NCBI GenBank assembly: GCA_026705025.1
Contig: JAPPBN010000034.1
Location: 62,001 to 126,000, forward strand
DNA: 64,000 nucleotides
From: Bin125 sp026705025
GTDB taxonomy: Bacteria > Chloroflexota > Dehalococcoidia > Bin125
Direction of reading: 5' to 3'
A program made the translations under genes and the position numbers. Each line of letters starts with the position of its first letter. Position 1 is the first letter of the stretch. The notes under the pieces are model-generated. The model was not told the origin of the DNA. It saw only the letters and a list, made by a program, of their open reading frames with translations, and searched no databases. Positions 17,038 through 24,967 of the stretch are shown here, in pieces.

Positions 17038-17736
17038 ATGAAGGGATGGATCGCGGAGATAATCGAGCCGAGCGCTGAGAAGGTAGGTTTAGCCCTTCTC
17101 CTTCTGGTGCTGGTGCCCGTCATGTTCATCTTCTGCGGCGCCTCTTACTTGCTCGACGAGTCACTTCACAACAGTCTCGAATCAGCTACCGCGCGTCCAG
17201 GGGTTGAGTTCGTAGCTGTGCCGCTCGCGGCGCTCCTCGCGACAATCGGGCACTTTGGTGCGGACCGGGTCACGGCCCTTCGGGCGGGTCGTCTCGGCCC
17301 CTGGCTTCCTTTGCTGATGGCGACCGCGCTGGTGGCGCTCACGGCGTATGTCGTGTGGTCCTGGGACACACGGCTGAACAGCATCGGACCGGACGTATTC
17401 GGAGTGGTGCGGTGGCTGGGCACGATGCTCGTAGCGGTGTTCACGACTGTTGCGCTGCCGCTCTTCCCTCGCATCGTGGCCACACTGTCCGGTGCAATCG
17501 CGGTTCCTGCCGGGCTTGCGCTCATGCACAACACGCTCTTTGGCGCCCATGAATTGAGTCACACGGCGGGGTCTGATGGATCAGAGGGGGCGTTTCTCTT
17601 CGTCGGCCTCATCGCCACGCCAGTGTGGATCCTCGGCGCAAGTTGGCTGAGTCAAGGAGGACGACCGATGTTCCAGGCTGCCTGGAGCGCAACGATCATG
17701 CTGTGTCTGGCGATACTGGGTGGGATTGCGGGATGA
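17038..17736 (+). CDS. Unknown multi-spanning membrane protein
   Basis: 232 residues with about six hydrophobic segments; I do not recognise the family. It shares a block with the following gene: VVWSWDTRLNSIGPDVFGVV then RWLGT in the middle, and a PRIVATL motif after it. The mostly hydrophobic sequence has few charged residues inside the segments, and no catalytic signature is apparent. Its stop overlaps the start of the next gene (ATGA), so the two are translationally coupled and may form a heteromeric membrane complex. The ATG at 17038 has only a weak GAGG site 12 bases upstream. Confidence 0.7.
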   Translation: MKGWIAEIIEPSAEKVGLALLLLVLVPVMFIFCGASYLLDESLHNSLESATARPGVEFVAVPLAALLATIGHFGADRVTALRAGRLGPWLPLLMATALVALTAYVVWSWDTRLNSIGPDVFGVVRWLGTMLVAVFTTVALPLFPRIVATLSGAIAVPAGLALMHNTLFGAHELSHTAGSDGSEGAFLFVGLIATPVWILGASWLSQGGRPMFQAAWSATIMLCLAILGGIAG

Positions 17737-18479
17737 CGCCAAGCAGTCGCCGGGAGTTCGATCGGATGGTTGAGGGGCCAGGGTTGGCCATGTTTCTCTT
17801 GGTGGTACTGGTGGCTCTTGTGATGCTCATCTTCGGTGCGGTGGGCGCATTCCTGTTGGATGATGCCCTTCACGACCGCGATGGTTGGCCTGCACCCCGG
17901 CCGGGCGTTGAACTAATGGTGGTGCCCCTCACGGCAATCGGCGCTGCACGCTGGCGCTGGGGCGCCGACCGGATAATCGCGCTGCGGTCGCGCCGAATCG
18001 ACCCTTACCTCCCGCTGTTGATGGCGGTGGCGCTGGTTGGCTTGATCGCGTATCTCGTCTGGTCCTGGGATACATCGCTGACCCGTGTCGGACCGGATGA
18101 ATTCGGATTGGTGCGCTGGCTCGGAACCGCGCTTGCGGCTGTGTCCACCGTCGTCTGGCTGCCGCTCTTCCCCCGCGTGACGGCGACGCTGGTCGGGATG
18201 ATCGCGGGTCCTGCTGTATTCGGCCTGTTTGGCTACGCATTCTTCGGCTCGCAGATGCAGATCCACTCTCCCGGATCGGATGGCCCTTTGGGGGCTGCCA
18301 GCAATTTCGCCTTGGTGGCCACGGCTGCCTGGATTCTGGGCGCACTGTTGATGAGCCACTGGACGCGGGGAGGCGAAGTCAAGCAACAGGGAGCGGCCCC
18401 CCTTTTCCATGCAGCCTGGAGCGGCGTAGTGATGCTGAGCCTGGCAATACTCGGTGTCACTTTCGAGCACTTCTACTGA
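17733..18479 (+). CDS. Unknown multi-spanning membrane protein, tandem paralogue
   Basis: 248 residues, homologous to the preceding gene: YLVWSWDTSLTRVGPDEFGL then VRWLGT, and LFPRVTATLVG. It has about six membrane segments. The frame is open further upstream inside the preceding gene, but the ATG at 17733 overlaps the previous stop (ATGA) and matches the start of homology. It has no recognised family; duplicated coupled membrane genes often encode two halves of one transporter or channel, which is speculation here. Confidence 0.7.
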   Translation: MTPSSRREFDRMVEGPGLAMFLLVVLVALVMLIFGAVGAFLLDDALHDRDGWPAPRPGVELMVVPLTAIGAARWRWGADRIIALRSRRIDPYLPLLMAVALVGLIAYLVWSWDTSLTRVGPDEFGLVRWLGTALAAVSTVVWLPLFPRVTATLVGMIAGPAVFGLFGYAFFGSQMQIHSPGSDGPLGAASNFALVATAAWILGALLMSHWTRGGEVKQQGAAPLFHAAWSGVVMLSLAILGVTFEHFY

Positions 18480-18635
18480 GTCTTCACCAAGGTGAGCAGG
18501 TAGCGAGAGCCGGGCAAGCCGCGTTGGCATCCGCAAGTGGCTGTCGGAGTTGGCGGCGGGTCAGCGTGTGGAGGAGTTGGTGGGTCGGTTGTCGGGGGGG
18601 CTAGTGTCTGATCGAACGGGAGTTGATGCCCCTAC

Positions 18636-19235
18636 TCACGCACGGTTCGCTTGCCAATCTGTTAGGAGCTCTATTCCAACGCATATTATGGCGATCGCAG
18701 CAAGCAACACACCTTTGGGGATTCCACCGGTGGTCTCCTTGGGTTCCATTGTGTAACGCCAATCCACGAATGACGTGGAAGCGATACTTAGCACACTGTC
18801 AACATCATCGTTGTCCCAATACTCTTTGTTGCGTTTGGTGATTGCTCGGAATGCAGTACGAACAGCTTCCTGCGTCTCCGGCTTTAGCATATCGAAGAGA
18901 TCCTTAAGGGAGTGCCTACGGACTGGCCGGGATCCAACCGCCTCTAGTGCCAGTAACGTCTTGAGAGACTTTTCTGCAACTATTGCAGCATTGAAGACCG
19001 CAGAAGATACTACACCTAGCTCTCGCGCGTCCTCTACACCTTCACGCAGGCGATAGTTTAGATATGGCTCACACAAGGTGATTAAGTGAGCCACCGCTTC
19101 GATCTCGCCTAGCGCAGAGTGAAGGGCACGAGGGATATGCCAATGAGCGTTCGGGCTCTTGCCACCCAACCTTGGGCTGTTGATGCCTGTTGTCTTGCGT
19201 ATCTCGTCCAGTACATCAGGGGCTCGTGCGTTCAC
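18636..19235 (-). CDS. HEPN-like protein with C-terminal membrane segment
   Basis: 199 residues from GTG 19235. The central part (about residues 70-130) is helical and contains AAIVAEKSLKTLLALE followed by RPVRRHSLKDLFDML, which resembles the HEPN nuclease-fold pattern with an R-x(n)-H motif. The C-terminus holds one hydrophobic segment (VLLAAIAIICVGIELL). HEPN proteins act in toxin-antitoxin, abortive-infection and RNA-cleaving systems; activity here is not proven. Base composition is lower in GC than the surroundings, suggesting transfer. The same frame stays open upstream after one in-frame TGA at 19269-19271, so the real N-terminus is uncertain. Confidence 0.6.
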   Translation of the reverse strand: MNARAPDVLDEIRKTTGINSPRLGGKSPNAHWHIPRALHSALGEIEAVAHLITLCEPYLNYRLREGVEDARELGVVSSAVFNAAIVAEKSLKTLLALEAVGSRPVRRHSLKDLFDMLKPETQEAVRTAFRAITKRNKEYWDNDDVDSVLSIASTSFVDWRYTMEPKETTGGIPKGVLLAAIAIICVGIELLTDWQANRA

Positions 19236-19545
19236 GATGTCGTCTTTCGGCCAATTACGTAAGTGCGGTCACAACCCGACCTCGACTATCTTACGGTGCC
19301 GAGGGTCGAGCGACGATGTCAGGACCTGGGTTGCCTTACATTTCTTGTCTTCGATGGAGCGGTATGAGGCGGCCGATATGCCTCGGGAGATCTCCGGAGG
19401 AATCGAGTTGATGCCCGGCTTGATGTGGCGGTAGACGCGTTTGACTAGGCAGCGGATGTCAGTGATGGCGATTAGGCGAGGGCGGCCTCCGTCAGCGTCA
19501 CAGAGGGTGGGTTGTAGGGGAGGGCGAGGTCGAAGTGGCGGAGGA
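19236..19545. other. Intergenic region downstream of the RelE-type toxin
   Basis: No convincing gene. The minus-strand frame from 19610 to 19269 is open and runs in phase with the HEPN-like gene, separated by a single TGA, but its first part is antisense to the toxin gene. It contains one copy of an imperfect 60-bp repeat (19481-19545). Confidence 0.4.
19481..19545. repeat. Imperfect direct repeat flanking TA module, copy 1
   Basis: About three quarters identical over 60 bases to 20405-20466, in the same orientation; shared blocks are GCCTCCGTC and AGGGCGA.GTCGAAGTGG. Confidence 0.55.
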
Positions 19546-19821
19546 CTAGAGTTCGCGGTAGGTGCGCTCGTTTCGGCGGCGGACCTCGGTGACGGTGACC
19601 ACCCGCGCATCGTCGTTAATGACGTAGAGGATCCGCCAGCTGCCTACTCTTAGCCTGTACAGGCGGCCTCTGATCTTCTTGACGTCGCCCAGCAGCGGGT
19701 CGTGGGACAGGCCTCTGATTCCTTCCGTGATTCGGTTGTGGTCAGGGTTCCGGACACGTCGAAGTTGGCGCGATGCACGATTACGAAGGGTGACGACGTA
19801 CGACGGTGCGGGACGCGGCAT
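19546..19821 (-). CDS. RelE/ParE-family toxin
   Basis: 91-residue RelE-superfamily toxin, expected to cleave mRNA on ribosomes (RelE) or inhibit gyrase (ParE). Visible family elements are RNRASRQLRRV near residues 13-23, the KIRGRLYRLRVGSWRILYVI core strand, and VTEVRRRNERTY at the end. The core Arg and basic residues resemble RelE more than ParE. Its start overlaps the stop of the upstream antitoxin by one base (TAATG), the usual coupling in type II modules. Confidence 0.88.
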   Translation of the reverse strand: MPRPAPSYVVTLRNRASRQLRRVRNPDHNRITEGIRGLSHDPLLGDVKKIRGRLYRLRVGSWRILYVINDDARVVTVTEVRRRNERTYREL

Positions 19822-20360
19822 TAGCCGTTGTCGTCCTGCTCGGCCCGTCCTTTCAGGTAGTCCTCGAACGAGATCACGTCGTCCTCGCCGTGTGCCTCGT
19901 ACCAGGCCAGGTTCTCCTCCGCGATCCGCACATCCTCCGCCTCTTCCTCCGGCGTGAGCTCGCCCAGGTACTCGAAGAATCCCTGCTTAGCCAGGCTGAC
20001 CGCCGCGTCCGCGATGGTGATTGCCATCCTGGTCGTCTCGAGCGAGACCGGGATCAGGTCGTCCCTGTAGGGGCGGGCGTGCCAGAGGTCGTTGAGCAAG
20101 CTCATCATCGAATCGAGCGCCGACTGGTTGCGGAATGGCGTGCCCCACGGTTCACGCCGGGATCGGAGGGTCATCACCACATCGGCCAGGTTGTAGTCGA
20201 TGCCGTCACCGGCCATGACAGGCACGAATGCGCATTCGATCGCCTTGATTGCGCAGTCGTAGGCATCCGCCGCGGCGGACTCGTCGTCCGACCAGGCGAG
20301 CTCGCGAGCTGCGCTCAGCAGCTCTTCGGCGGTGGCGTCGGGGGGCTGTTGGATCGTCAT
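19821..20360 (-). CDS. Antitoxin with N-terminal helical (HEPN-like) domain
   Basis: 179 residues, longer than a typical RelB-type antitoxin. Residues about 10-130 form a helical domain (AADAYDCAIKAIECAF, LNDLWHARPYRDDL) of the kind seen in HEPN/abortive-infection proteins. The last 45 residues (EENLAWYEAHGEDDVISFED then YLKG) look like the antitoxin segment that wraps the toxin. The frame is open upstream to 20474, but ATG 20360 is preferred because the upstream part is arginine-rich junk overlapping a repeat. It precedes and is coupled to the RelE toxin gene. The domain assignment is by pattern and needs structure prediction. Confidence 0.65.
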   Translation of the reverse strand: MTIQQPPDATAEELLSAARELAWSDDESAAADAYDCAIKAIECAFVPVMAGDGIDYNLADVVMTLRSRREPWGTPFRNQSALDSMMSLLNDLWHARPYRDDLIPVSLETTRMAITIADAAVSLAKQGFFEYLGELTPEEEAEDVRIAEENLAWYEAHGEDDVISFEDYLKGRAEQDDNG

Positions 20361-20404
20361 TGGATCGCTTCCATTGTCAGCGTAGCGGGCCAACCTATCA
20401 CATT

Positions 20405-20466
20405 GGCGCCGCCTCCGTCTGCGACACCGCGAGCGGGTTGGCTGAGAGGGCGAAGTCGAAGTGGTG
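20405..20466. repeat. Imperfect direct repeat flanking TA module, copy 2
   Basis: Partner of 19481-19545. The two copies bracket the toxin-antitoxin pair. Confidence 0.55.
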
Positions 20467-20563
20467 CTATGCACCTTGCTCGACGTCGATGGAACCGTCC
20501 GCGCCCGCTCACCGTCTACACTGACCTCACAGACCCCTCACCGCCCTCCGAACGGAGTTTGAC

Positions 20564-21802
20564 ATGAAGTTTCACTGGTTCAACCTGATGCCCTGGCCTC
20601 ACCTTCCCGAGGATTTTCGGGAGACGAACCGGTCGGTCTGGGTCGATGTCGACTCCAGGCTCTACGACCCCGTCGAGGGGCACCGGGTGTACAACGAGTA
20701 CCTCGACCAGCTGGAGTATGCGGCGACGCTGGGCTTTGATGGGATTGGCGTCAACGAGCATCACCAGAACGCCTACGGGATGATGCCCTCGCCGCAGATC
20801 ATGGCGGCCACGCTGTCGCGCCGGACCAAAGACGTGACGCTGCTGCTGCTGGGCCAGTCGATCGCGCTGTACAACCCGCCGACGCGGGTGGCCGAGGAGA
20901 TGGCGATGCTCGACGTGATGTCGGGCGGGCGGCTGGTCGCCGGATTCCCGGTCGGGACGTCGATGGACGACAACTTCTGCTTCGGCTCGAATCCGGCCAC
21001 GCTGCGCGACAAATACCAGGAGAATCACGACCTGATCCTGCGCGCCTGGCAGGACCCTGAGGTCTTCTCGTGGAACGGCGAGTACAACAAGATTCGCTAC
21101 GTCAACCTCTGGCCGCGTCCGATCCAGAAGCCGCACCCGCCGATCTGGATTCCCGGCGGCGGCTCGGTCGAGACCTGGGACTTCTGCGGCAAGATGGGCT
21201 ACAACTACAGCTACCTCTCGTTCAACGGCTATGTCCGCGGCGAGGCGCTGATGCAGGGCTTCTGGAACCGTCTGGGCGAGATGGGCGTCGAGTTCAACCC
21301 GTTCCAGGGCGCCTTCGCGCAGCAGGTCGTGGTCGCCGAGACCGACGACCAGGCCGAGCAGATGTACACCGAGCACCTGCAGTACTTCTTCGACAAGTGT
21401 CTGCACGTCTACCCGGGCTTCGCCGACGCTCCGGGCTACCGCACCGAGAACACCATCCGCGCCGGTCTCCGAGCCGGCGGCGCGCAGGGTCTGGGCATCG
21501 CTCACACGCTCGAGTGGAAGGACTGGGTGCGCGAGGGCTACATCGTGGCCGGCTCGCCGGACTCGGTCACCGAGCAGATCGAGGCGCTCGCGACGAAGCT
21601 GCAGGTCGGCCACCTGGTCACGCTGCTGCACTGCGGCGACATGCCCGACGACAAGGCCCGGGCCTCGACCAAGCTCTTCGCCGAGCAGGTCATGCCGCGG
21701 GTCAAGCACATCTGGGAAGACTACGAAGACCACTGGTCGCCGAAGCCAATCGGCTCGGAGCAGGTCGCGACGCCGGCCCCGGTGCTAACGGGGTCGAACT
21801 AG
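20564..21802 (+). CDS. Luciferase-like (LLM) flavin-dependent monooxygenase
   Basis: 412-residue member of the bacterial-luciferase-like superfamily (TIM barrel). Features include MKFHWFNLMPWPHLP at the start, GVNEHHQNAYGMMPSPQ near residues 63-79, LGQSIALYNPPTRVAEEMAM, and GRLVAGFPVGTS. These enzymes use reduced FMN or F420 to oxygenate or oxidise organic substrates; expansion of the family is described in SAR202. The ATG at 20564 has GGAG 11 bases upstream. A tandem paralogue begins 101 bp downstream. The substrate is unknown. Confidence 0.9.
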   Translation: MKFHWFNLMPWPHLPEDFRETNRSVWVDVDSRLYDPVEGHRVYNEYLDQLEYAATLGFDGIGVNEHHQNAYGMMPSPQIMAATLSRRTKDVTLLLLGQSIALYNPPTRVAEEMAMLDVMSGGRLVAGFPVGTSMDDNFCFGSNPATLRDKYQENHDLILRAWQDPEVFSWNGEYNKIRYVNLWPRPIQKPHPPIWIPGGGSVETWDFCGKMGYNYSYLSFNGYVRGEALMQGFWNRLGEMGVEFNPFQGAFAQQVVVAETDDQAEQMYTEHLQYFFDKCLHVYPGFADAPGYRTENTIRAGLRAGGAQGLGIAHTLEWKDWVREGYIVAGSPDSVTEQIEALATKLQVGHLVTLLHCGDMPDDKARASTKLFAEQVMPRVKHIWEDYEDHWSPKPIGSEQVATPAPVLTGSN

Positions 21803-21824
21803 GGTTTGGTTTCTCAGGAGTCGG

Positions 21825-21897
21825 TCGAGACTCCCGCTCCCCCTGCAAGGGGGAGCGGGAAACCAGGAGGATCTCCCCCTCGCGGGGAGAGCGGGGA
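21825..21897. repeat. Double hairpin palindromic repeat
   Basis: The first hairpin is a perfect 11-bp stem, CCCGCTCCCCC (21833-21843) and GGGGGAGCGGG (21849-21859), with a TGCAA loop. The second pairs CTCCCC (21873-21878) with GGGGAG (21884-21889). The second hairpin lies directly before the ribosome site of the next gene and could affect its translation. Confidence 0.65.
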
Positions 21898-21903
21898 ATC
21901 ACA

Positions 21904-23154
21904 GTGAAGTTCCACTGGTTTCACGGGATGCCGTGGCCGCATTTGCCGGCCGACTACCGTGAGCGCAACCGTTCCGTCTGGGTCGACGCCGACTCGCGTC
22001 TGTACGACCCGGTCGAGGGCCACCGTCTGTATCACGAGTACCTCGACCAGCTCGAGTTCGCGGAGCGGGTCGGGTTCGACGGGCTGGTGCTGAACGAGCA
22101 CCATCAGCACGTCTTCGGGTTGATGCCGTCGCCGCAGCTGATGGCGGCGGCGTTGGCGCGGCGGACGTCGCGGGCGGCGATCATCCTGCTGGGGATGTCG
22201 ATCGCGCTCTATCGTCCGGCGACTCGGGCGGCGGAAGAGATTGCGATGCTCGACGTGATCTCAAGCGGCCGGATTGTGGCGGGATTCCCGCTGGGCACTC
22301 CGATGGATACCAACTTCGCATATGGAGCGAATCCGGCCGAGTTTCGTCGCGTCTACCGAGAGCACCACGATTTGATACTGCGGGCCTGGCAGGATCCGGA
22401 CGTGTTCGCCTGGAACGGCGAGTCGTCCAGCCTGCGCTACGTGAACATCTGGCCGCGTCCGGTCCAGCAGCCGCATCCTCCGATCTGGATTCCTGCAGAC
22501 GGGATCTCGTCGGAAACGTGGGACTTCTGCGCCGAGCGTGGATACGCGTACGTTTGTCTTGCCTCTCGTGGGATCGCGCCAGCGCAGGCGGCGATGGATG
22601 GATTCTGGTCACGCGTCGAGGCACGAGGGCTGCCTCGCAATCCGTATCAGGGCGTGGTGTCGCAGACCATCGTGGTGGCGGGATCCGACGCTGAGGCTCA
22701 GGAGCGGTACCAGGCACATCTGGATTACAGCTCGCGGCACACGCTGGGCGACTTTCCCGGCTGGTCGGAGGCGCCCGGCTGGCGGACGGAGCGAGGCATC
22801 CGCGAGCGCGCGGTCCGGACGATGGCCGAACTTGCTGACCGCACTCCGCCGCGGATACCGACCTGGCAGGAGCGGATTGACAGCGGCTCGCTAGCGGCCG
22901 GTTCTCCGGAGAAGGTCACCGAGCAGTTGGAGCACCTCGTGACATCGCTAGGCACCGGACACCTGGTCGGCGTGTTCCATGTCGGCGACATGCCGCATGA
23001 CGCGACCTTGCGCAGCACCCGACTGTTTGCTGAGCAGGTAATCCCACGTCTGCGACACTTGTGGGACGATTACGACGACCACTGGTCGCCGACCCCGATT
23101 GCGGCTGACCGACTGAAGCGAACAACTGAACGCGAACTCGCAGGAGTGAACTGA
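21904..23154 (+). CDS. Luciferase-like (LLM) flavin-dependent monooxygenase, paralogue
   Basis: 416-residue paralogue of the preceding gene, with KFHWFHGMPWPHLPADYRE at the start, LNEHHQHVFGLMPSPQ, and GRIVAGFPLGTPMDTNFAYG. The frame is open far upstream, but homology begins at GTG 21904, which follows GGGGAAT. It heads an operon with the hydrolase and another LLM gene, the stop overlapping the next start (TGATG). The C-terminal half is more diverged from its neighbour, which suggests a different substrate. Confidence 0.9.
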   Translation: MKFHWFHGMPWPHLPADYRERNRSVWVDADSRLYDPVEGHRLYHEYLDQLEFAERVGFDGLVLNEHHQHVFGLMPSPQLMAAALARRTSRAAIILLGMSIALYRPATRAAEEIAMLDVISSGRIVAGFPLGTPMDTNFAYGANPAEFRRVYREHHDLILRAWQDPDVFAWNGESSSLRYVNIWPRPVQQPHPPIWIPADGISSETWDFCAERGYAYVCLASRGIAPAQAAMDGFWSRVEARGLPRNPYQGVVSQTIVVAGSDAEAQERYQAHLDYSSRHTLGDFPGWSEAPGWRTERGIRERAVRTMAELADRTPPRIPTWQERIDSGSLAAGSPEKVTEQLEHLVTSLGTGHLVGVFHVGDMPHDATLRSTRLFAEQVIPRLRHLWDDYDDHWSPTPIAADRLKRTTERELAGVN

Positions 23155-23948
23155 TGGCTGAACTGAAGACGCTCGACCTCCGCCCCGGCGGGCAGACTGC
23201 TCACGTTTGGGAAGGCGGCGACGCTAACGCGCCGGTGCTGCTCTTCCTCCACCCAATCACGGGCATCCCGCGCTGGGGCGATGCGCTCGAGTCGCTGGCC
23301 CAGGATTTCCATGTCATCGCGCCGTACCAGCCCGGCTGGGGCCCGGCCAAAGACGACCTGCCAGGCGCTCGAGACGGACTCGACCTGGTGCTCTTCAACG
23401 TCGACCTGCTGAACACGCTGGGCGTCGGTTCGGCCCACGTGGTTGGCGTCAGCATCGGCGGCTGGATTGGCGCGGAGATCGCCGCGATTCGGCCAGACGC
23501 CGTGCAGTCGCTGACCCTGGTCAATCCGCTCGGTCTGTGGTCCGAGCAGTACCCGGGCGAGGACGCCTTCGCTCAGCATCCGGGCTTCCCGACTGCGGTG
23601 CTGTTCAGCAATCCGGACAAGCGCACCGAGCTGCTGATGGCCGACCGCGATCCGATGGACGCCTACGTCGGCGAGCTGCTCGACCTGCGCGCCTCGGCCA
23701 AGTTCCTGTGGCCGATTCCCGACACCGGCGTCGGCCGACGTCTGGTGCGGATTGACACACGCACGCTGATCGCCACGTCGGAGCACGACAACATCGTGGC
23801 GAGTGAGATGGGCGACATCTGGCGAGCCGCTATCCCGGGAGCGCAGTCGGTCGAACTCGCCGACTCCGGCCACATCGCCGACCTCGAAGTCCCCGAGGCC
23901 CTCGCCAACCTGGTCCGAAACTTCGCCCTCGAAGGCGTGACTGCATGA
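23154..23948 (+). CDS. Alpha/beta hydrolase
   Basis: 264-residue alpha/beta-fold hydrolase. It has LFLHPITGIPRWGD for the oxyanion region, nucleophile serine in GVSIGGWIGAEIA near residue 101, and a histidine in LADSGHIADLE near residue 245; an aspartate in TSEHDNIVA may complete the triad. Its start overlaps the upstream LLM stop and its stop overlaps the next LLM start (ATGA), so all three are co-translated. A monooxygenase-hydrolase-monooxygenase set suggests oxygenation to an ester or lactone followed by hydrolysis, which is inference. Confidence 0.88.
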   Translation: MAELKTLDLRPGGQTAHVWEGGDANAPVLLFLHPITGIPRWGDALESLAQDFHVIAPYQPGWGPAKDDLPGARDGLDLVLFNVDLLNTLGVGSAHVVGVSIGGWIGAEIAAIRPDAVQSLTLVNPLGLWSEQYPGEDAFAQHPGFPTAVLFSNPDKRTELLMADRDPMDAYVGELLDLRASAKFLWPIPDTGVGRRLVRIDTRTLIATSEHDNIVASEMGDIWRAAIPGAQSVELADSGHIADLEVPEALANLVRNFALEGVTA

Positions 23949-24904
23949 CCAACTTCGGCCTGACCCTCACGAACCGCGGCGTTGTCACCGGCGATTCTTC
24001 GCTCGAGGAGATGTACGACCTCGCCCGACGAGTTGACGACGACGAACGCTTTACCTCGGTTTGGGTCGGGGACTCAATCACGGCCAAGCCTCGGCTGGAT
24101 GCGCTGTCCCTAATGAGTGCGCTCGCGGCTCGCACCGAGCGCGTGCGCATCGGTCCCGGATGCTTCGCGACAACTCCGGTTCGTCCGGCGATTTTGCTCG
24201 CCTATCAGCTAGCCGCCATAGATGTGATCTCCAACGGCCGTCTGACCTTCGCCGCCTGCATGGGCGCTGCCGACGCGTCCGAGTTCGACCACTTTTGCGT
24301 GCCTCCCGTCACCCGCTCGGGACGGATGGAGGAGGCGATCGAGATCATCCGCTTGCTGACTTCTGAGGACGACGCGTCCTACCACGGCAAGTACAACGAC
24401 TTCGACAACCTGACCATCGAACCGCATTCGATCCAGCGTCCGATTCCGATCTTGATCGTCTCCAATCCCAATCCGAACGACGCACGCAATCGAGAGCGCG
24501 GCCTCAGACGCGTGGCGCGGCTGGGCGACGGCTGGATGTCAACCACGCTCACGCCAGAGCTGCTCGGGGAATACCTCGGCGATATCCACCGCTACGCCGA
24601 CGAGGCAGGCCGGGAGCTGCCCGACGACTTCGATGTGGTCGCGTTCCACTCGGTCATGATCGACGACGACCGCGACGCCGCCTACGCGGAGGCCAAGCGC
24701 TTCCTCGACGACTACTACTTCCTCGACCACTCCGAAGCCATGGTCCGCCGCTGGTGCTCGTACGGTCCGCCTGAGCAGGCCATTGAGGACATCCAGCGCT
24801 ACATCGACGCCGGCGCCACCTCAGTCCTGCTGCGCATCTGCAGCGGCGATCAGATCACCCAGTATCAGCGCATCTCGGAAGAAGTCTTGCCGGCGTTCAT
24901 CTGA
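23945..24904 (+). CDS. Luciferase-like (LLM) flavin-dependent monooxygenase
   Basis: 319-residue LLM-family oxidoreductase of a shorter subgroup than the two upstream. Blocks include FGLTLTNRGVVTG at the start, SVWVGDSITAKPRLDAL, RVRIGPGCFATTPVRPA, and GDGWMSTTLTPEL. It ends the coupled operon begun at 21904. A close paralogue lies at 28246, across the peroxidase gene. The cofactor (FMN or F420) is not decided by sequence. Confidence 0.9.
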   Translation: MTNFGLTLTNRGVVTGDSSLEEMYDLARRVDDDERFTSVWVGDSITAKPRLDALSLMSALAARTERVRIGPGCFATTPVRPAILLAYQLAAIDVISNGRLTFAACMGAADASEFDHFCVPPVTRSGRMEEAIEIIRLLTSEDDASYHGKYNDFDNLTIEPHSIQRPIPILIVSNPNPNDARNRERGLRRVARLGDGWMSTTLTPELLGEYLGDIHRYADEAGRELPDDFDVVAFHSVMIDDDRDAAYAEAKRFLDDYYFLDHSEAMVRRWCSYGPPEQAIEDIQRYIDAGATSVLLRICSGDQITQYQRISEEVLPAFI

Positions 24905-24967
24905 GCGCCGAGGCGCGTAAGTTGAAGCGTGTTCCCCAGAGGCCATAGCCGCCGCGGGAACCTCCAC

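Noticed and set aside
20516..21733. Long minus-strand open frame opposite a luciferase-like gene
   Set aside because: Antisense shadow; the plus-strand protein has clear family motifs from start to stop.
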